From: Streptomyces phaeofaciens
Lineage (GTDB): Bacteria; Actinomycetota; Actinomycetes; Streptomycetales; Streptomycetaceae
DNA length: 64,000 bases
Assembly (NCBI RefSeq): GCF_014648915.1
Contig: NZ_BMSA01000020.1
Span: 147,438-211,437, forward strand
Direction: 5' to 3'
In this document: positions 16,741 through 25,158 of the stretch, one piece after another
How positions within the stretch are numbered: the first letter of the stretch is position 1
Layout: each line of letters starts with the position of its first letter
Translations under genes and position numbers: made by a program
Notes under the pieces: model-generated
Told to the model about the DNA's origin: nothing
What the model saw: only the letters and a program-made list of their open reading frames with translations
Databases searched by the model: none

Positions 16741-18153
16741 TCAGACCGTGGGCCGTGACCTCGGCACCGACACGGTCACCCGCAGCCCGGTCGGCTCGTG
16801 ACGGTCGTAGGACAGGGAGCCGCCGCCCGCCGCGAGCAGGGTCCGGGAGATGGACAGGCCGAGGCCGGATCCCTTGATGTTCTGATGGCGGCCGCTGCGC
16901 CAGAAGCGGTCGCCCACGCGCGCGAGTTCCTCGTCGGTGAGGCCGGGGCCGTTGTCGGTGACGACGACGGTGGAGGTCTCGCCGTCCGCCGCGACCGTCA
17001 CCTCCACGCTCTCCCCCTCCGGCGTGAACTTCACGGCGTTGTCGATCACCGCGTCCAGCGCGCTGGACAGGGTGACCGGGTCGGCCCAGGCCGTGGTGGC
17101 CGGACAGTCCCCCACCAGCCGGACGCCCTTGGCCTCGGCGGTGGGCGCCCAGGCGGCGACGCGCTCGGCGGCCAGCGCGCCGATGTCGGTGACCCGCAGA
17201 TCGGCCTCGGTGTGCTCGGCCAGGGCCAGGTCGAGCAGGTCGTCCAGCACCTGGGCCAGACGCCGGCCCTCGTTCTGGACGGAGGCGATCTCCTCGTTGC
17301 CCTCCGGGAGCTCGTAGCCGAGCAGTTCGATGCGCAGCAGCAGGGCCGCGAGCGGATTGCGCAGCTGGTGCGAGGCGTCGGCCACGAAGGCGCGCTGCTG
17401 TTCCAGCACGTCCTCGACGGTGTCCGCCATCTCGTTGAACGACCGGGCCAGCCGTCTGAGCTCCGGCGGCCCGCCGGCCACCGCGACCCGGGACTTCATC
17501 CGGCCGCTCGCGATCGCGTGGGTGACGAAGTCCAGGACCCGGACGGGCTTGAGCACCCAGCCGGTCAGCCGGAGCGCCGCGCCGATGGCCAGCAGCATCG
17601 CGGCGATCTCGCCGGCGCCGATCAGCACCCAGCCGTACAGGATCCGCGAGCGCATCGGGCCGGTGGGTGAGTCGGTGACGACGACCGCGACGACGTCACC
17701 GTCCCGGATGACCGGCGACGCGACGACGAGACGGTGGCGCTGCCACGGCCACACCTGCTGCGGGTCGTGGCTGCGCCGGCTGAGCAGCGCCTCCTGGAAC
17801 GCGTCCCGCACCTCACCCTCCTGGGGGAGGTTCCACCCCTTTGGAGCAGTGGCCAGAGCGGTACGGGTGGGGTAGAAGACACCGGCTCGAATGTCGTAGA
17901 CGTCGTAGTAGCTGGCCAGCTCGCGTTCGAGCGTCTCGCGTCGCTCGTTCGTGGACGAGGCCAGCGGCGCCTCCGCCTCCGACGGGACGGTGACGAACTG
18001 GGCGAGCGCCGCGAAACGGGCGGTGTCGTCGATCCGGTCGACGACCACTTTCTGCTGCTGGGCGCCCGCCACGCTGGCGGCCAGCGGCATGCCGAGGGCG
18101 AGCAGGACGGCCGCCATCAGCACGATGAGCAGCGGCAGAAGACGTGTGCGCAA
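16741..18153 (-). CDS. gluK: sensor histidine kinase GluK
   Basis: A 470-residue membrane kinase. TM1 is about 5-27, the extracytoplasmic sensor about 30-170, TM2 about 173-196, then HAMP, HisKA with SHQLRNPLAA (H262) and HATPase with N-box and DNGPGL. It lies just downstream of an OmpR-type regulator gene that is divergent from gluABCD. This is the arrangement of the GluR-GluK glutamate-sensing system described in S. coelicolor, which activates gluABCD. The start is TTG at 18153, 9 nt after the gluR stop, with GGGGA close upstream. It is convergent with the orphan TAXI binding protein. Confidence 0.88.
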   Translation of the reverse strand: MRTRLLPLLIVLMAAVLLALGMPLAASVAGAQQQKVVVDRIDDTARFAALAQFVTVPSEAEAPLASSTNERRETLERELASYYDVYDIRAGVFYPTRTALATAPKGWNLPQEGEVRDAFQEALLSRRSHDPQQVWPWQRHRLVVASPVIRDGDVVAVVVTDSPTGPMRSRILYGWVLIGAGEIAAMLLAIGAALRLTGWVLKPVRVLDFVTHAIASGRMKSRVAVAGGPPELRRLARSFNEMADTVEDVLEQQRAFVADASHQLRNPLAALLLRIELLGYELPEGNEEIASVQNEGRRLAQVLDDLLDLALAEHTEADLRVTDIGALAAERVAAWAPTAEAKGVRLVGDCPATTAWADPVTLSSALDAVIDNAVKFTPEGESVEVTVAADGETSTVVVTDNGPGLTDEELARVGDRFWRSGRHQNIKGSGLGLSISRTLLAAGGGSLSYDRHEPTGLRVTVSVPRSRPTV

Positions 18154-18162
18154 CGGTCCCCG

Positions 18163-18849
18163 CTACGCGCCGGGGGCGACGAGCCGGTACCCGACGCCGC
18201 GTACGGTCTCGATCAGAGCGGGCATGCGCAGCTTGGCGCGCAGGGAGGCGACATGGACCTCCAGGGTCCGTCCGGTCCCCTCCCAGCTGGTGCGCCAGAC
18301 CTCGCTGATGATCTGCTCGCGGCGGAAGACCACACCGGGTCGCTGGGCGAGCAGGGCGAGGAGATCGAACTCCTTGCGGGTCAGCTGGACGACCGAGCCG
18401 TCCACGGTGACCCGCCGGGTGGGCAGCTCGATCTGCACGGGGCCGAGGCGCAGCGCGTCGTCGCCCGCCGCGGCCGGGTCCTCGGGCACCGTGCGCCGGC
18501 TGACGGCATGGATCCGGGCGAGCAGTTCTCCGGTGTCGTACGGCTTCACCACGTAGTCGTCGGCGCCCAGGTTGAGGCCGTGGATGCGGGAGCGGACGTC
18601 GGAGCGGGCCGTCACCATGATCACCGGGGTGGCGGTGCGCTTGCGGATCTTGCCGCAGACCTCGTAACCGTCCTGGTCGGGCAGCCCGAGGTCGAGCAGG
18701 ACGACCCCGAAGCCGGGGCCCTCCGGGACCAGCGCCTGAAGGGCCTCCTCGCCGTTGCGGGCATGCGTGACGTCGAACCCGTGCCGCCTGAGGACCGCGG
18801 ACAGTGCGGCGGCGACATGGTTGTCGTCCTCGACGAGGAGCAGTCTCAT
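18163..18849 (-). CDS. gluR: OmpR/PhoB-family response regulator GluR
   Basis: A 228-residue regulator. The receiver domain has D8/D9, phosphoacceptor D53, T80 and K102. A C-terminal winged helix follows, with LTRKEFDLLALLAQRPGVVF and the RTLEVHVASLRAKL recognition region. The ATG at 18849 is preceded by GAGAGG. It is divergent from gluA with about 290 bp between, and gluK follows on the same transcript. Known family behaviour: OmpR-type regulators bind direct repeats with 11-bp phasing, and such a repeat lies at 19054-19071 ahead of gluA. Confidence 0.9.
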   Translation of the reverse strand: MRLLLVEDDNHVAAALSAVLRRHGFDVTHARNGEEALQALVPEGPGFGVVLLDLGLPDQDGYEVCGKIRKRTATPVIMVTARSDVRSRIHGLNLGADDYVVKPYDTGELLARIHAVSRRTVPEDPAAAGDDALRLGPVQIELPTRRVTVDGSVVQLTRKEFDLLALLAQRPGVVFRREQIISEVWRTSWEGTGRTLEVHVASLRAKLRMPALIETVRGVGYRLVAPGA

Positions 18850-19138
18850 CCCGGCCCTCTCCGATTCATCGGCCGTTTGGTCTCGCTATGTACAAAAAAG
18901 CTGACACCGGTGCGTGTGCATCATGGCAGTCACGCTGATGGACGACGACGCCGTCAAGTGGGTTCCGGTTGCAGGGAACTTCCGTTACCCGGCCGATACG
19001 CTCGCAGGTCGCAAGTGCTACGACACGTGTCCGATTGCTATCGGATCGTGATGCTCAGATTCCCCTCAGATGTAATGACGCTGGTCGCGCCCGGTTATTA
19101 CTGTCCTCCGAAACCGAGGAGGACGGAGCCTGAGAGCG
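18850..19138. promoter_or_regulatory. gluR/gluA divergent promoter region
   Basis: This 289-bp region is clearly less GC-rich than its surroundings (for example TATGTACAAAAAAGCTG at about 18891 and GTAATGACG at 19072). It holds the promoters of both operons. Only the direct repeat at 19054-19071 could be resolved with some confidence; no ORF in it is convincing. Confidence 0.6.
19054..19071 (+). promoter_or_regulatory. candidate GluR direct-repeat site
   Basis: CTCAGAT at 19054-19060 and again at 19065-19071, an 11-bp period as expected for OmpR-family dimers. It is 68 nt upstream of the gluA start and directly next to the divergent gluR gene. Confidence 0.5.
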
Positions 19139-19915
19139 ATGACCGATGTTTCGGTGGCCAAGGAAGATGCGGCCCCAACCGACGATCTCGTCGTCCTGAA
19201 GAGTGTCAACAAGCACTTCGGTGCGCTGCACGTACTCCAGGACATCGATCTGACGATCACCCGCGGTGAGGTTGTCGTGGTCATCGGGCCCTCCGGGTCC
19301 GGGAAGTCGACCCTGTGCCGCACCATCAACCGTTTGGAGACGATCGACGCGGGCACGATCGCCATCGACGGGAAGCCGCTGCCCCAGGAGGGCAAGGCGC
19401 TGGCCCGGCTGCGGGCCGACGTCGGCATGGTCTTCCAGTCGTTCAATCTGTTCGCGCACAAGACCGTGCTCGAGAACGTGATGCTGGGCCAGATCAAGGT
19501 CCGCAAGACGGACAAGAAGCAGGCCGAGGAGAAGGCCCGAGCCCTCCTCGACCGGGTCGGCGTGGCCACGCAGGCCGACAAGTACCCGGCACAGCTCTCG
19601 GGCGGCCAGCAGCAGCGTGTCGCCATCGCACGGGCGCTGGCGATGGACCCGAAGGTCATGCTCTTCGACGAGCCGACCTCGGCCCTCGACCCCGAGATGA
19701 TCAACGAGGTGCTCGAGGTCATGCAGCAGCTCGCCCGGGACGGCATGACCATGATCGTCGTCACCCACGAGATGGGCTTCGCACGATCCGCGGCGAACCG
19801 GGTGGTCTTCATGGCCGACGGCCGCATCGTCGAGGAGGCCACTCCCGACCAGTTCTTCAGCAACCCGCGCAGCGACCGTGCGAAGGACTTCCTGTCGAAG
19901 ATCCTTCACCACTGA
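19139..19915 (+). CDS. gluA: glutamate ABC transporter ATP-binding protein GluA
   Basis: A 258-residue ATPase of the polar amino acid (PAAT) ABC class. Walker A is GPSGSGKST, the Q-loop VFQSFNLFAHKTV, the signature LSGGQQQRVAIARAL, Walker B VMLFDEPTSALD, and the switch His is in IVVTHEMGFA. It energises uptake through GluC/GluD with GluB as binding protein. First gene of the gluABCD operon; a GGAGG run and GGAGCC precede the ATG. Control by the divergent GluR/GluK system is expected from S. coelicolor. Confidence 0.95.
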   Translation: MTDVSVAKEDAAPTDDLVVLKSVNKHFGALHVLQDIDLTITRGEVVVVIGPSGSGKSTLCRTINRLETIDAGTIAIDGKPLPQEGKALARLRADVGMVFQSFNLFAHKTVLENVMLGQIKVRKTDKKQAEEKARALLDRVGVATQADKYPAQLSGGQQQRVAIARALAMDPKVMLFDEPTSALDPEMINEVLEVMQQLARDGMTMIVVTHEMGFARSAANRVVFMADGRIVEEATPDQFFSNPRSDRAKDFLSKILHH

Positions 19916-19985
19916 CCGCGCCCCGGCCCGTTATGTCTGACGGAACCCGCACCGCCCTCAGTCCTTCATCCCTAAGGAAGTAGTC

Positions 19986-20849
19986 ATGAAGCTTCGCAAG
20001 GTCACCGCCGTCTCGGCCGCCGTGCTCGCCCTCGCCCTCTCCGCCACCGCGTGCGGCGGCGACAGCGACGACGACGCGGGCAGCGGCTCCACCACCGGCA
20101 GTGGCGGCGGCGGCAAGATCAAGGTCGGCATCAAGTACGACCAGCCCGGTCTCGGCCTGAAGAAGCCCGACGGATCCTTCGCCGGCTTCGACGTGGACGT
20201 GGCGACCTACGTCGCCAAGCAGCTCGGCTACGAGCCCGACCAGATCGAGTTCGTCGAGACCAAGAGCGCCGACCGCGAGAACGCCCTCGCGCGCGGGGAC
20301 GTCAAGTTCATCGCGGCCACCTACTCGATCAACGACGAGCGCAAGCAGAAGGTGGACTTCGCCGGCCCGTACCTGCTGGCCCACCAGGACCTGCTGATCA
20401 AGTCGGACTCGGACATCTCCAAGGGCACGGACCTCAACGGCAAGAAGCTGTGCTCCGTGACCGGTTCGACCTCGGCGCAGAACGTCCAGAAGTCGATCGC
20501 CCCGAAGGCGAACCTGAAGGAGTACAGCAGCTACTCGGAGTGCATCGCCGCTCTGCAGAACGGCACCGTGGACGCGGTGACCACCGACGACTCGATCCTC
20601 GCCGGCTTCGCCGCCCAGGACCAGTACAAGGGCAAGTTCAAGCTCGCGGGCCTGAAGCTGAGCAACGAGAACTACGGCGTCGGCGTCAAGAAGGGCGACA
20701 CCGCGACCGTCGACAAGATCAACAAGGCGCTGGAGCAGATGGTCAGCGACGGCTCCTGGGACAAGGCGGTCACCGCCAACTTCGGCCCGGCGGACTACAA
20801 GAACGAGCCGGCCCCGAAGATCGGCGTCATCGTTCCGAACGCCTCGTAG
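19986..20849 (+). CDS. gluB: glutamate-binding lipoprotein GluB
   Basis: A 287-residue solute-binding protein. The signal peptide ends in lipobox SATAC (Cys23), followed by an Asp/Ser/Gly linker and the SBP_bac_3 fold: IKVGIKYDQPGLGLKKPDG, GFDVDVA, the RENALARGDVKFIAATYSI segment and GTVDAVTTDDSILAGFA. It captures glutamate outside the cell for GluCD. AAGGAAGTAGTC lies before the ATG. The 71-nt gap to gluA and the GC-rich hairpin after gluB fit the usual over-expression of the binding protein relative to the permeases. Confidence 0.95.
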   Translation: MKLRKVTAVSAAVLALALSATACGGDSDDDAGSGSTTGSGGGGKIKVGIKYDQPGLGLKKPDGSFAGFDVDVATYVAKQLGYEPDQIEFVETKSADRENALARGDVKFIAATYSINDERKQKVDFAGPYLLAHQDLLIKSDSDISKGTDLNGKKLCSVTGSTSAQNVQKSIAPKANLKEYSSYSECIAALQNGTVDAVTTDDSILAGFAAQDQYKGKFKLAGLKLSNENYGVGVKKGDTATVDKINKALEQMVSDGSWDKAVTANFGPADYKNEPAPKIGVIVPNAS

Positions 20850-20876
20850 TCACAGCCCAGCCCAGCGGGGTTTCCT

Positions 20877-20920
20877 GCGGCGCGCCGCCGTCCGTCGCGA
20901 TCACGGCGGCGGCGCGCCGC
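20877..20920 (+). terminator. intercistronic stem-loop between gluB and gluC
   Basis: Arms 20877-20890 and 20907-20920 are perfectly complementary over 14 bp (GCGGCGCGCCGCCG), with a 16-nt loop. There is no U-tract. It probably acts as a partial terminator or 3'-stabilising structure that lowers gluCD relative to gluB. Confidence 0.65.
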
Positions 20921-20960
20921 ACCCTTCTCATACGCCACCCAGCCGGAAGCGCGGGAGATC

Positions 20961-21626
20961 GTGTTCGACTTTCTTGAAGGTTACGACGTCCTAGGGGCGT
21001 TCTGGATGACGGTGAAACTCACCGCCCTCTCCGCCGTGGGCTCCCTGGTCTGGGGCACCCTGCTGGCCGCGATGCGGGTCAGCCCGGTCCCGCTGATGCG
21101 CGGGTTCGGCACCGCGTACGTCAACATCGTCCGGAACATCCCTCTGACGGTCATCATCCTGTTCTGTTCGGCCGGCCTCGCCGACGTCTTCGGCGTGACG
21201 ATGGGTGCCGAGGACTTCAAGGTGCAGGGCTTCCGGCTCGCCGTGCTCGGCCTGGTCGCCTACACCGCGGCCTTCGTCTGCGAGGCCCTGCGGTCCGGTA
21301 TGAACACGGTGCCGCTCGGTCAGGCGGAGGCGGCCCGGGCCATCGGCCTGAGCTTCACCCAGACCCTGTGGCTCGTCGTGCTGCCGCAGGCGTTCCGCTC
21401 GGTCATCGGCCCGCTGGCCAACGTCCTGATCGCACTGACCAAGAACACCACGGTGGCGGCCGCCATCGGCGTCGCCGAGGCCGCCTACCTGATGAAGACG
21501 ATGATCGAGAACGAGGCGCAGACGCTGCTCATCGGCGCGGTCTTCGCGTTCGGGTTCGTGGTACTGACCCTGCCCACCGGCCTCTTCATGGGCTGGCTGA
21601 GCAAGCGACTGGCGGTGAAGCGATGA
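20961..21626 (+). CDS. gluC: glutamate ABC transporter permease GluC
   Basis: A 221-residue inner-membrane permease of the HisM/His-Glu-Gln-Arg family, with about five helices and the cytoplasmic EAA loop (RSGMNTVPLGQAEAARAIGL) that contacts GluA. The start is GTG at 20961 (MFDFLEGYDVLGAFWMTVKL), with GGGAG shortly upstream. Its TGA overlaps the ATG of gluD (ATGA), so the two permease halves are translationally coupled. Confidence 0.94.
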   Translation: MFDFLEGYDVLGAFWMTVKLTALSAVGSLVWGTLLAAMRVSPVPLMRGFGTAYVNIVRNIPLTVIILFCSAGLADVFGVTMGAEDFKVQGFRLAVLGLVAYTAAFVCEALRSGMNTVPLGQAEAARAIGLSFTQTLWLVVLPQAFRSVIGPLANVLIALTKNTTVAAAIGVAEAAYLMKTMIENEAQTLLIGAVFAFGFVVLTLPTGLFMGWLSKRLAVKR

Positions 21627-22525
21627 GCTCGGTCCTGTACGACACTCCCGGCCCCCGCGCCAAGCGGCGCAACGTCATCTTCACGGTGCTCTTCGCCGTC
21701 CTGATCCTGCTGCTCCTGTGGTGGGTGTGGCTGAAGATGGACGAGAAGGACCTGTTCGCCTCCGCCCAGTGGAAGCCCTTCACCGAGTCGCAGGCCTGGA
21801 CGACGTACCTGCTGCCCGGTCTCGCCGACACGCTGAAGGCCGCGTCGCTCGCCATGGTGATAGCGCTTCCGCTGGGCGCGGTCTTCGGCATCTCCCGGCT
21901 GTCCGACCACCGGTGGGTGCGCGGCGCGTCCGGCACGGTGGTGGAGTTCTTCCGGGCGATCCCGGTGCTGCTGCTGATGCTGTTCGCCAACGAGTTCTAC
22001 GCCCGCTCCACGGACATCAGCAGCGAGGACCGGCCGCTCTACGCGGTCGTCACCGGCCTGGTGCTCTACAACGCCGCCGTCCTCGCCGAGATCGTCAAGG
22101 CGGGCGTCCTGGCCCTGCCCAAGGGCCAGACGGAGGCGGCGTACGCCATCGGTCTGCGCAAGGGGCAGACGATGAGCAGCATTCTGCTCCCGCAGTCGGT
22201 CACCGCGATGCTGCCGGCGATCGTCAGCCAGCTGGTGGTCATCGTGAAGGACACCGCACTCGGCGGTGTGATGATCGGCTTCACCGAGCTGCTCAACTCG
22301 CGCGGCACGCTCGCGGCCAACTACGCCAACCCGATCCCGAGCTTCATCGTCGTCGCGATCATGTTCATCGTGCTGAACTTCATCCTGACCAGCTTCGCGA
22401 GCTGGCTGGAGCGCCGTCTGCGGCGCAGCAAGCGCAGCACGGGCGCGGTGCTCGGCGCGGAGAAGGTGGACGACCTCAACGCGGCCGAGGTCGGCGGCAG
22501 CTTCGGCTCTGGCGCGGACCACTAG
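21623..22525 (+). CDS. gluD: glutamate ABC transporter permease GluD
   Basis: A 300-residue permease partner of GluC, longer because of an extra N-terminal helix (VIFTVLFAVLILLLLWWVWL) and a 35-residue Ser/Ala-rich C-terminal tail. The EAA loop is KAGVLALPKGQTEAAYAIGL. It starts at ATG 21623 inside the gluC stop codon. Last gene of the operon; no strong terminator follows within the next 190 bp. Confidence 0.94.
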   Translation: MSSVLYDTPGPRAKRRNVIFTVLFAVLILLLLWWVWLKMDEKDLFASAQWKPFTESQAWTTYLLPGLADTLKAASLAMVIALPLGAVFGISRLSDHRWVRGASGTVVEFFRAIPVLLLMLFANEFYARSTDISSEDRPLYAVVTGLVLYNAAVLAEIVKAGVLALPKGQTEAAYAIGLRKGQTMSSILLPQSVTAMLPAIVSQLVVIVKDTALGGVMIGFTELLNSRGTLAANYANPIPSFIVVAIMFIVLNFILTSFASWLERRLRRSKRSTGAVLGAEKVDDLNAAEVGGSFGSGADH

Positions 22526-22718
22526 ATCTGACGCACACTCAAGCGATGTGACCCAGTGATGTGATCTGCCGGAGGCAGTGGCCCGCGCGCCGCTGCCTCC
22601 GTCGCTTGACGCAAACAACGCCAGTGGGTTGCATACGTTCTGTGATCGTGCACCCTGCTCCACCCTGTTGTTCACTCACGCCCGCGAGGACACCGTCGAA
22701 GGCAGGGAGTGCCGCGCC

Positions 22719-24338
22719 GTGGACCCGGTGATCATCGTCGGAGCGGGGCCCGTGGGGCTCACGCTCGCCCTGGCGCTGGCGCGTCAGGAAGTGCCGTCGG
22801 TCGTCCTCGACGAGGGCCCCGGCAAGGACGAACCCCGCCTCGCGCGCACCGTCGTGCTGCGCGCCGACACCGCCGCCCTGCTGGAGCGGCTCACCGGTGA
22901 GCCGCTGGACGGGGCGGGCATGCGCTGGTCCGGATGGCGGGCCATGCGGCGCAGGCAGGTGACACGCGAGTTCACGTTCGGCGACGACGAACCCGCCCCG
23001 CTGCACATCGCCCAGCACGTGCTGACCGGCGCCCTGCGCGCCGCGGCGGCGGGCGAGCGGCTGGTGAAGATCTCGGTCGACAGCCGGCTGGACACGGTCG
23101 AGCAGGAACCTTCCGGTGTCACCGCCCACACCCGCGGCCCCAAGGGCACCTGGTGGCGCGGCAGCTACCTGGTCGGCTGCGACGGCCCCCGCTCCACGGT
23201 CCGCAAACTCCTCGACATCCGCTTCCCCGGCCGTACGGCGGTGGAACGTCACGCCGTGGCCGCACTGCGGACGGAACTTCCCTGGGCCCGCGAGGCGTTG
23301 CTCCACCGGACACCGCCGTGGCGGACGTCCGGTCCCTCCGCCGGAGAAGTCACCGGACGTCCGCTGCCGGGCGGCGTCTGGCGCCTGGACTGGCTGCTCC
23401 CGCCCGGCAAGGACCTCGTCACGCCCGAGCTGCTGGTGGCCCGGGTGCGCGAGACCCTCGCCGGCTGGAGCGACGGCCCGGCCCCGGCGTACGAACTCCT
23501 GGACACCGGCGTCCACACCGTGCACCACCGGCTGGCCCGCCGCTGGCGCGTCGGACGGGTCCTGCTCGCCGGGGACGCCGCGCACCTGCTCGGCGCGTTC
23601 GGCTCCCAGGGGCTCGACGAGGGGCTGAGGGACGCCGACAACCTCGCCTGGAAGCTGGCCCTGGCCTGGCACCACGGCCCGCACGAGGGGCTGCTGGACA
23701 GCTACCAGACCGAGCGGCGCGCTGCCGTCTCCGCCCGGCTGCGCGCGGCCGACCAGGTGCTGCCCCTGCTGCGCGGCAGTGGCGGCATAAGGGCGTACGT
23801 CCCCGGCGCGGCCCGGGGCCACGACGTGCTGCTCTCGGACGGCCATCTGGGGCGCGGCCCGCTCGGCGCACCGGGCACCTATGCCCGGTCCCCGCTCGCG
23901 CCCCTGCACCTGGAGGCGGAGGTCCCGGTGGACACGCCCCTGGGCGCCCCGGTCGAGGACGTCCGGGTGACCGCGGAGGACGGCTCCTCCGTACGGCTGC
24001 GGGACCGGCTCGGCCGGGGCGCGCTGCTCGTCGTCCTGATCGCGCCGGGGACGGGCGTGTGGGAGCGCAGGCACTGGGTGTCGGCCGGGGTCATGCCCCG
24101 GCTGGCCGCCGCGGTGACGGCGCTGCCGAGCCCGGCCGAGCTGCTGGTGGCCGAGAGCTACCCGGGTGCGGCCGCCCACACCGTCCTGCTGATCCGGCCC
24201 GACGGCCATCTGGTCACCGCGCTCAACGGCGTGCGCCCCGCCGATCTGTACGCGGCGGCCGAGGCCGCGGTGGGCGGCCGAGCGGCCCGGAACGCCGAGA
24301 AGGCCGAGGAGGCCACGGCCGGCTCGGCGGCGAAGTGA
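22719..24338 (+). CDS. FAD-dependent aromatic-type monooxygenase
   Basis: A 539-residue flavoprotein hydroxylase of the PHBH/RdmE class. It has the N-terminal dinucleotide motif VIIVGAGPVGLTLALALA, the DG motif in YLVGCDGPRSTVRKL, and the GD motif in GRVLLAGDAAHLLGAFGSQG, followed by LDEGLRDADNLAWKLAL. A C-terminal thioredoxin-like domain (about 400-520) is as in PheA/MhpA-like enzymes. GTG at 22719 has GGGAG 9 nt upstream; longer starts lack a site. It stands alone with no obvious pathway partner. The likely substrate is a phenolic or polyketide-type ring, but this is inference from family. Confidence 0.88.
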   Translation: MDPVIIVGAGPVGLTLALALARQEVPSVVLDEGPGKDEPRLARTVVLRADTAALLERLTGEPLDGAGMRWSGWRAMRRRQVTREFTFGDDEPAPLHIAQHVLTGALRAAAAGERLVKISVDSRLDTVEQEPSGVTAHTRGPKGTWWRGSYLVGCDGPRSTVRKLLDIRFPGRTAVERHAVAALRTELPWAREALLHRTPPWRTSGPSAGEVTGRPLPGGVWRLDWLLPPGKDLVTPELLVARVRETLAGWSDGPAPAYELLDTGVHTVHHRLARRWRVGRVLLAGDAAHLLGAFGSQGLDEGLRDADNLAWKLALAWHHGPHEGLLDSYQTERRAAVSARLRAADQVLPLLRGSGGIRAYVPGAARGHDVLLSDGHLGRGPLGAPGTYARSPLAPLHLEAEVPVDTPLGAPVEDVRVTAEDGSSVRLRDRLGRGALLVVLIAPGTGVWERRHWVSAGVMPRLAAAVTALPSPAELLVAESYPGAAAHTVLLIRPDGHLVTALNGVRPADLYAAAEAAVGGRAARNAEKAEEATAGSAAK

Positions 24339-24378
24339 CCCAACCCCCACCCGGCCGGTACGACAACCGTATGACCGC

Positions 24379-24417
24379 ACTCACTGTCGCCGTGCCGTCC
24401 GCATGGTGACAGTGAGT
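24379..24417 (+). terminator. inverted repeat after monooxygenase gene
   Basis: Arms ACTCACTGTCGCC (24379-24391) and GGTGACAGTGAGT (24405-24417) pair over 13 positions with one mismatch and a 13-nt loop. No U-run follows. It directly abuts the -35 of the leader-ORF promoter, so it may be a terminator for the monooxygenase gene or a regulator site. Confidence 0.55.
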
Positions 24418-24445
24418 TGACCGGTCCACACCGGCATGGTCTACT
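24417..24445 (+). promoter_or_regulatory. promoter of the cysteine leader/CDO operon
   Basis: TTGACC at 24417-24422, a 17-bp spacer, then TCTACT at 24440-24445. Transcription would begin about 7 nt later, at the GTG at 24453, making the leader ORF leaderless. Confidence 0.65.
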
Positions 24446-24452
24446 CCGGATC

Positions 24453-24539
24453 GTGACCGACACCGATGTGCACCTGTGGCGGAGGGTCCATATGGACCTC
24501 GTCCGCTACGCGGGCTGCGTGTGTCGTCCCTCCTGCTGA
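24453..24539 (+). CDS. cysteine-rich leader peptide (putative attenuator)
   Basis: A 28-codon ORF from GTG 24453 to TGA 24537-24539. Its C-terminal part reads RVHMDLVRYAGCVCRPSC, with cysteines at 22, 24 and the last position. The R-x-H-x-D-L-x-R pattern followed by terminal Cys resembles the short 'putative leader peptides' found ahead of sulfur genes in Streptomyces. The polycysteine layout parallels the leaderless cysteine-responsive sORFs described in mycobacteria. A promoter places the transcript start at the GTG. An internal ATG at 24492 with GGAGGG 5 nt upstream could give a 15-residue version. The genes 91 nt downstream are cysteine dioxygenase and rhodanese. GC-rich hairpins (24558-24600) lie between. 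Confidence 0.7.
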   Translation: MTDTDVHLWRRVHMDLVRYAGCVCRPSC

Positions 24540-24630
24540 ACTCGCACCCTTCTTCCACCGGCGCGCGCCGCCGAGGCGCGGTCGCTCTCGTGCGCCGCCG
24601 CTCCCCGCGAACGTTCCCAGGACGGTACCC

Positions 24631-25158
24631 GTGTCTGTCTCTCCCGCTGTCCCCGCCGCCGTCGCCGCACCGACCCAGGCGGACCTCCTCGACTTCGTCC
24701 GGCGCACGGCCGCCGACACCGAGCTGATCGCCTCGCTCCCCCTCGACCCGGAAGGCCGCACCTGGGTGCGCCTGGAGGGGCCCGGCGGCAGCGAGGCCTG
24801 GCTGATCGGCTGGCCGCCCGGCAGCGGCACCGGCTGGCACGACCACGCCGACTCGGTGGGCGCCTTCCTCACCGCGCGCGGCACCCTGAAGGAGTACTCG
24901 CTGGCCGCGCGGCTGCCCACCGACGGCTGGAAGACCCTGGAGCTGACCGAGGACGTGGACCGGGAGCGCACACTGTCCGCCGGCCGGGGCCGCTCCTTCG
25001 GACGCCACCACGTCCACGAGGTCCTCAACGAGTCCACCGAAGAACACGCGGTCTCCGTCCACGCCTACTACCCGCCGCTGCCGCGCATCCGCCGCTACAG
25101 CCGGTCGGGACAGGTGCTGCGTCTGGAGCAGGTCGAGCGGCCGGAGGACTGGCAGTGA
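24631..25158 (+). CDS. cysteine dioxygenase family protein
   Basis: A 175-residue cupin that would oxidise cysteine to cysteine sulfinate with Fe(II) and O2. Iron ligands are visible as H70 and H72 in GTGWHDHADSVGAF and a third His in GRHHVHEV (H127 or H129). Length and layout match bacterial CDOs. The start is GTG at 24631 with AGGA upstream; the longer frame opening at 24466 overlaps the leader ORF in another frame and is rejected. Its TGA overlaps the GTG of the rhodanese gene, so the two are coupled. Cys-leader attenuation is the proposed control. Confidence 0.9.
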   Translation: MSVSPAVPAAVAAPTQADLLDFVRRTAADTELIASLPLDPEGRTWVRLEGPGGSEAWLIGWPPGSGTGWHDHADSVGAFLTARGTLKEYSLAARLPTDGWKTLELTEDVDRERTLSAGRGRSFGRHHVHEVLNESTEEHAVSVHAYYPPLPRIRRYSRSGQVLRLEQVERPEDWQ

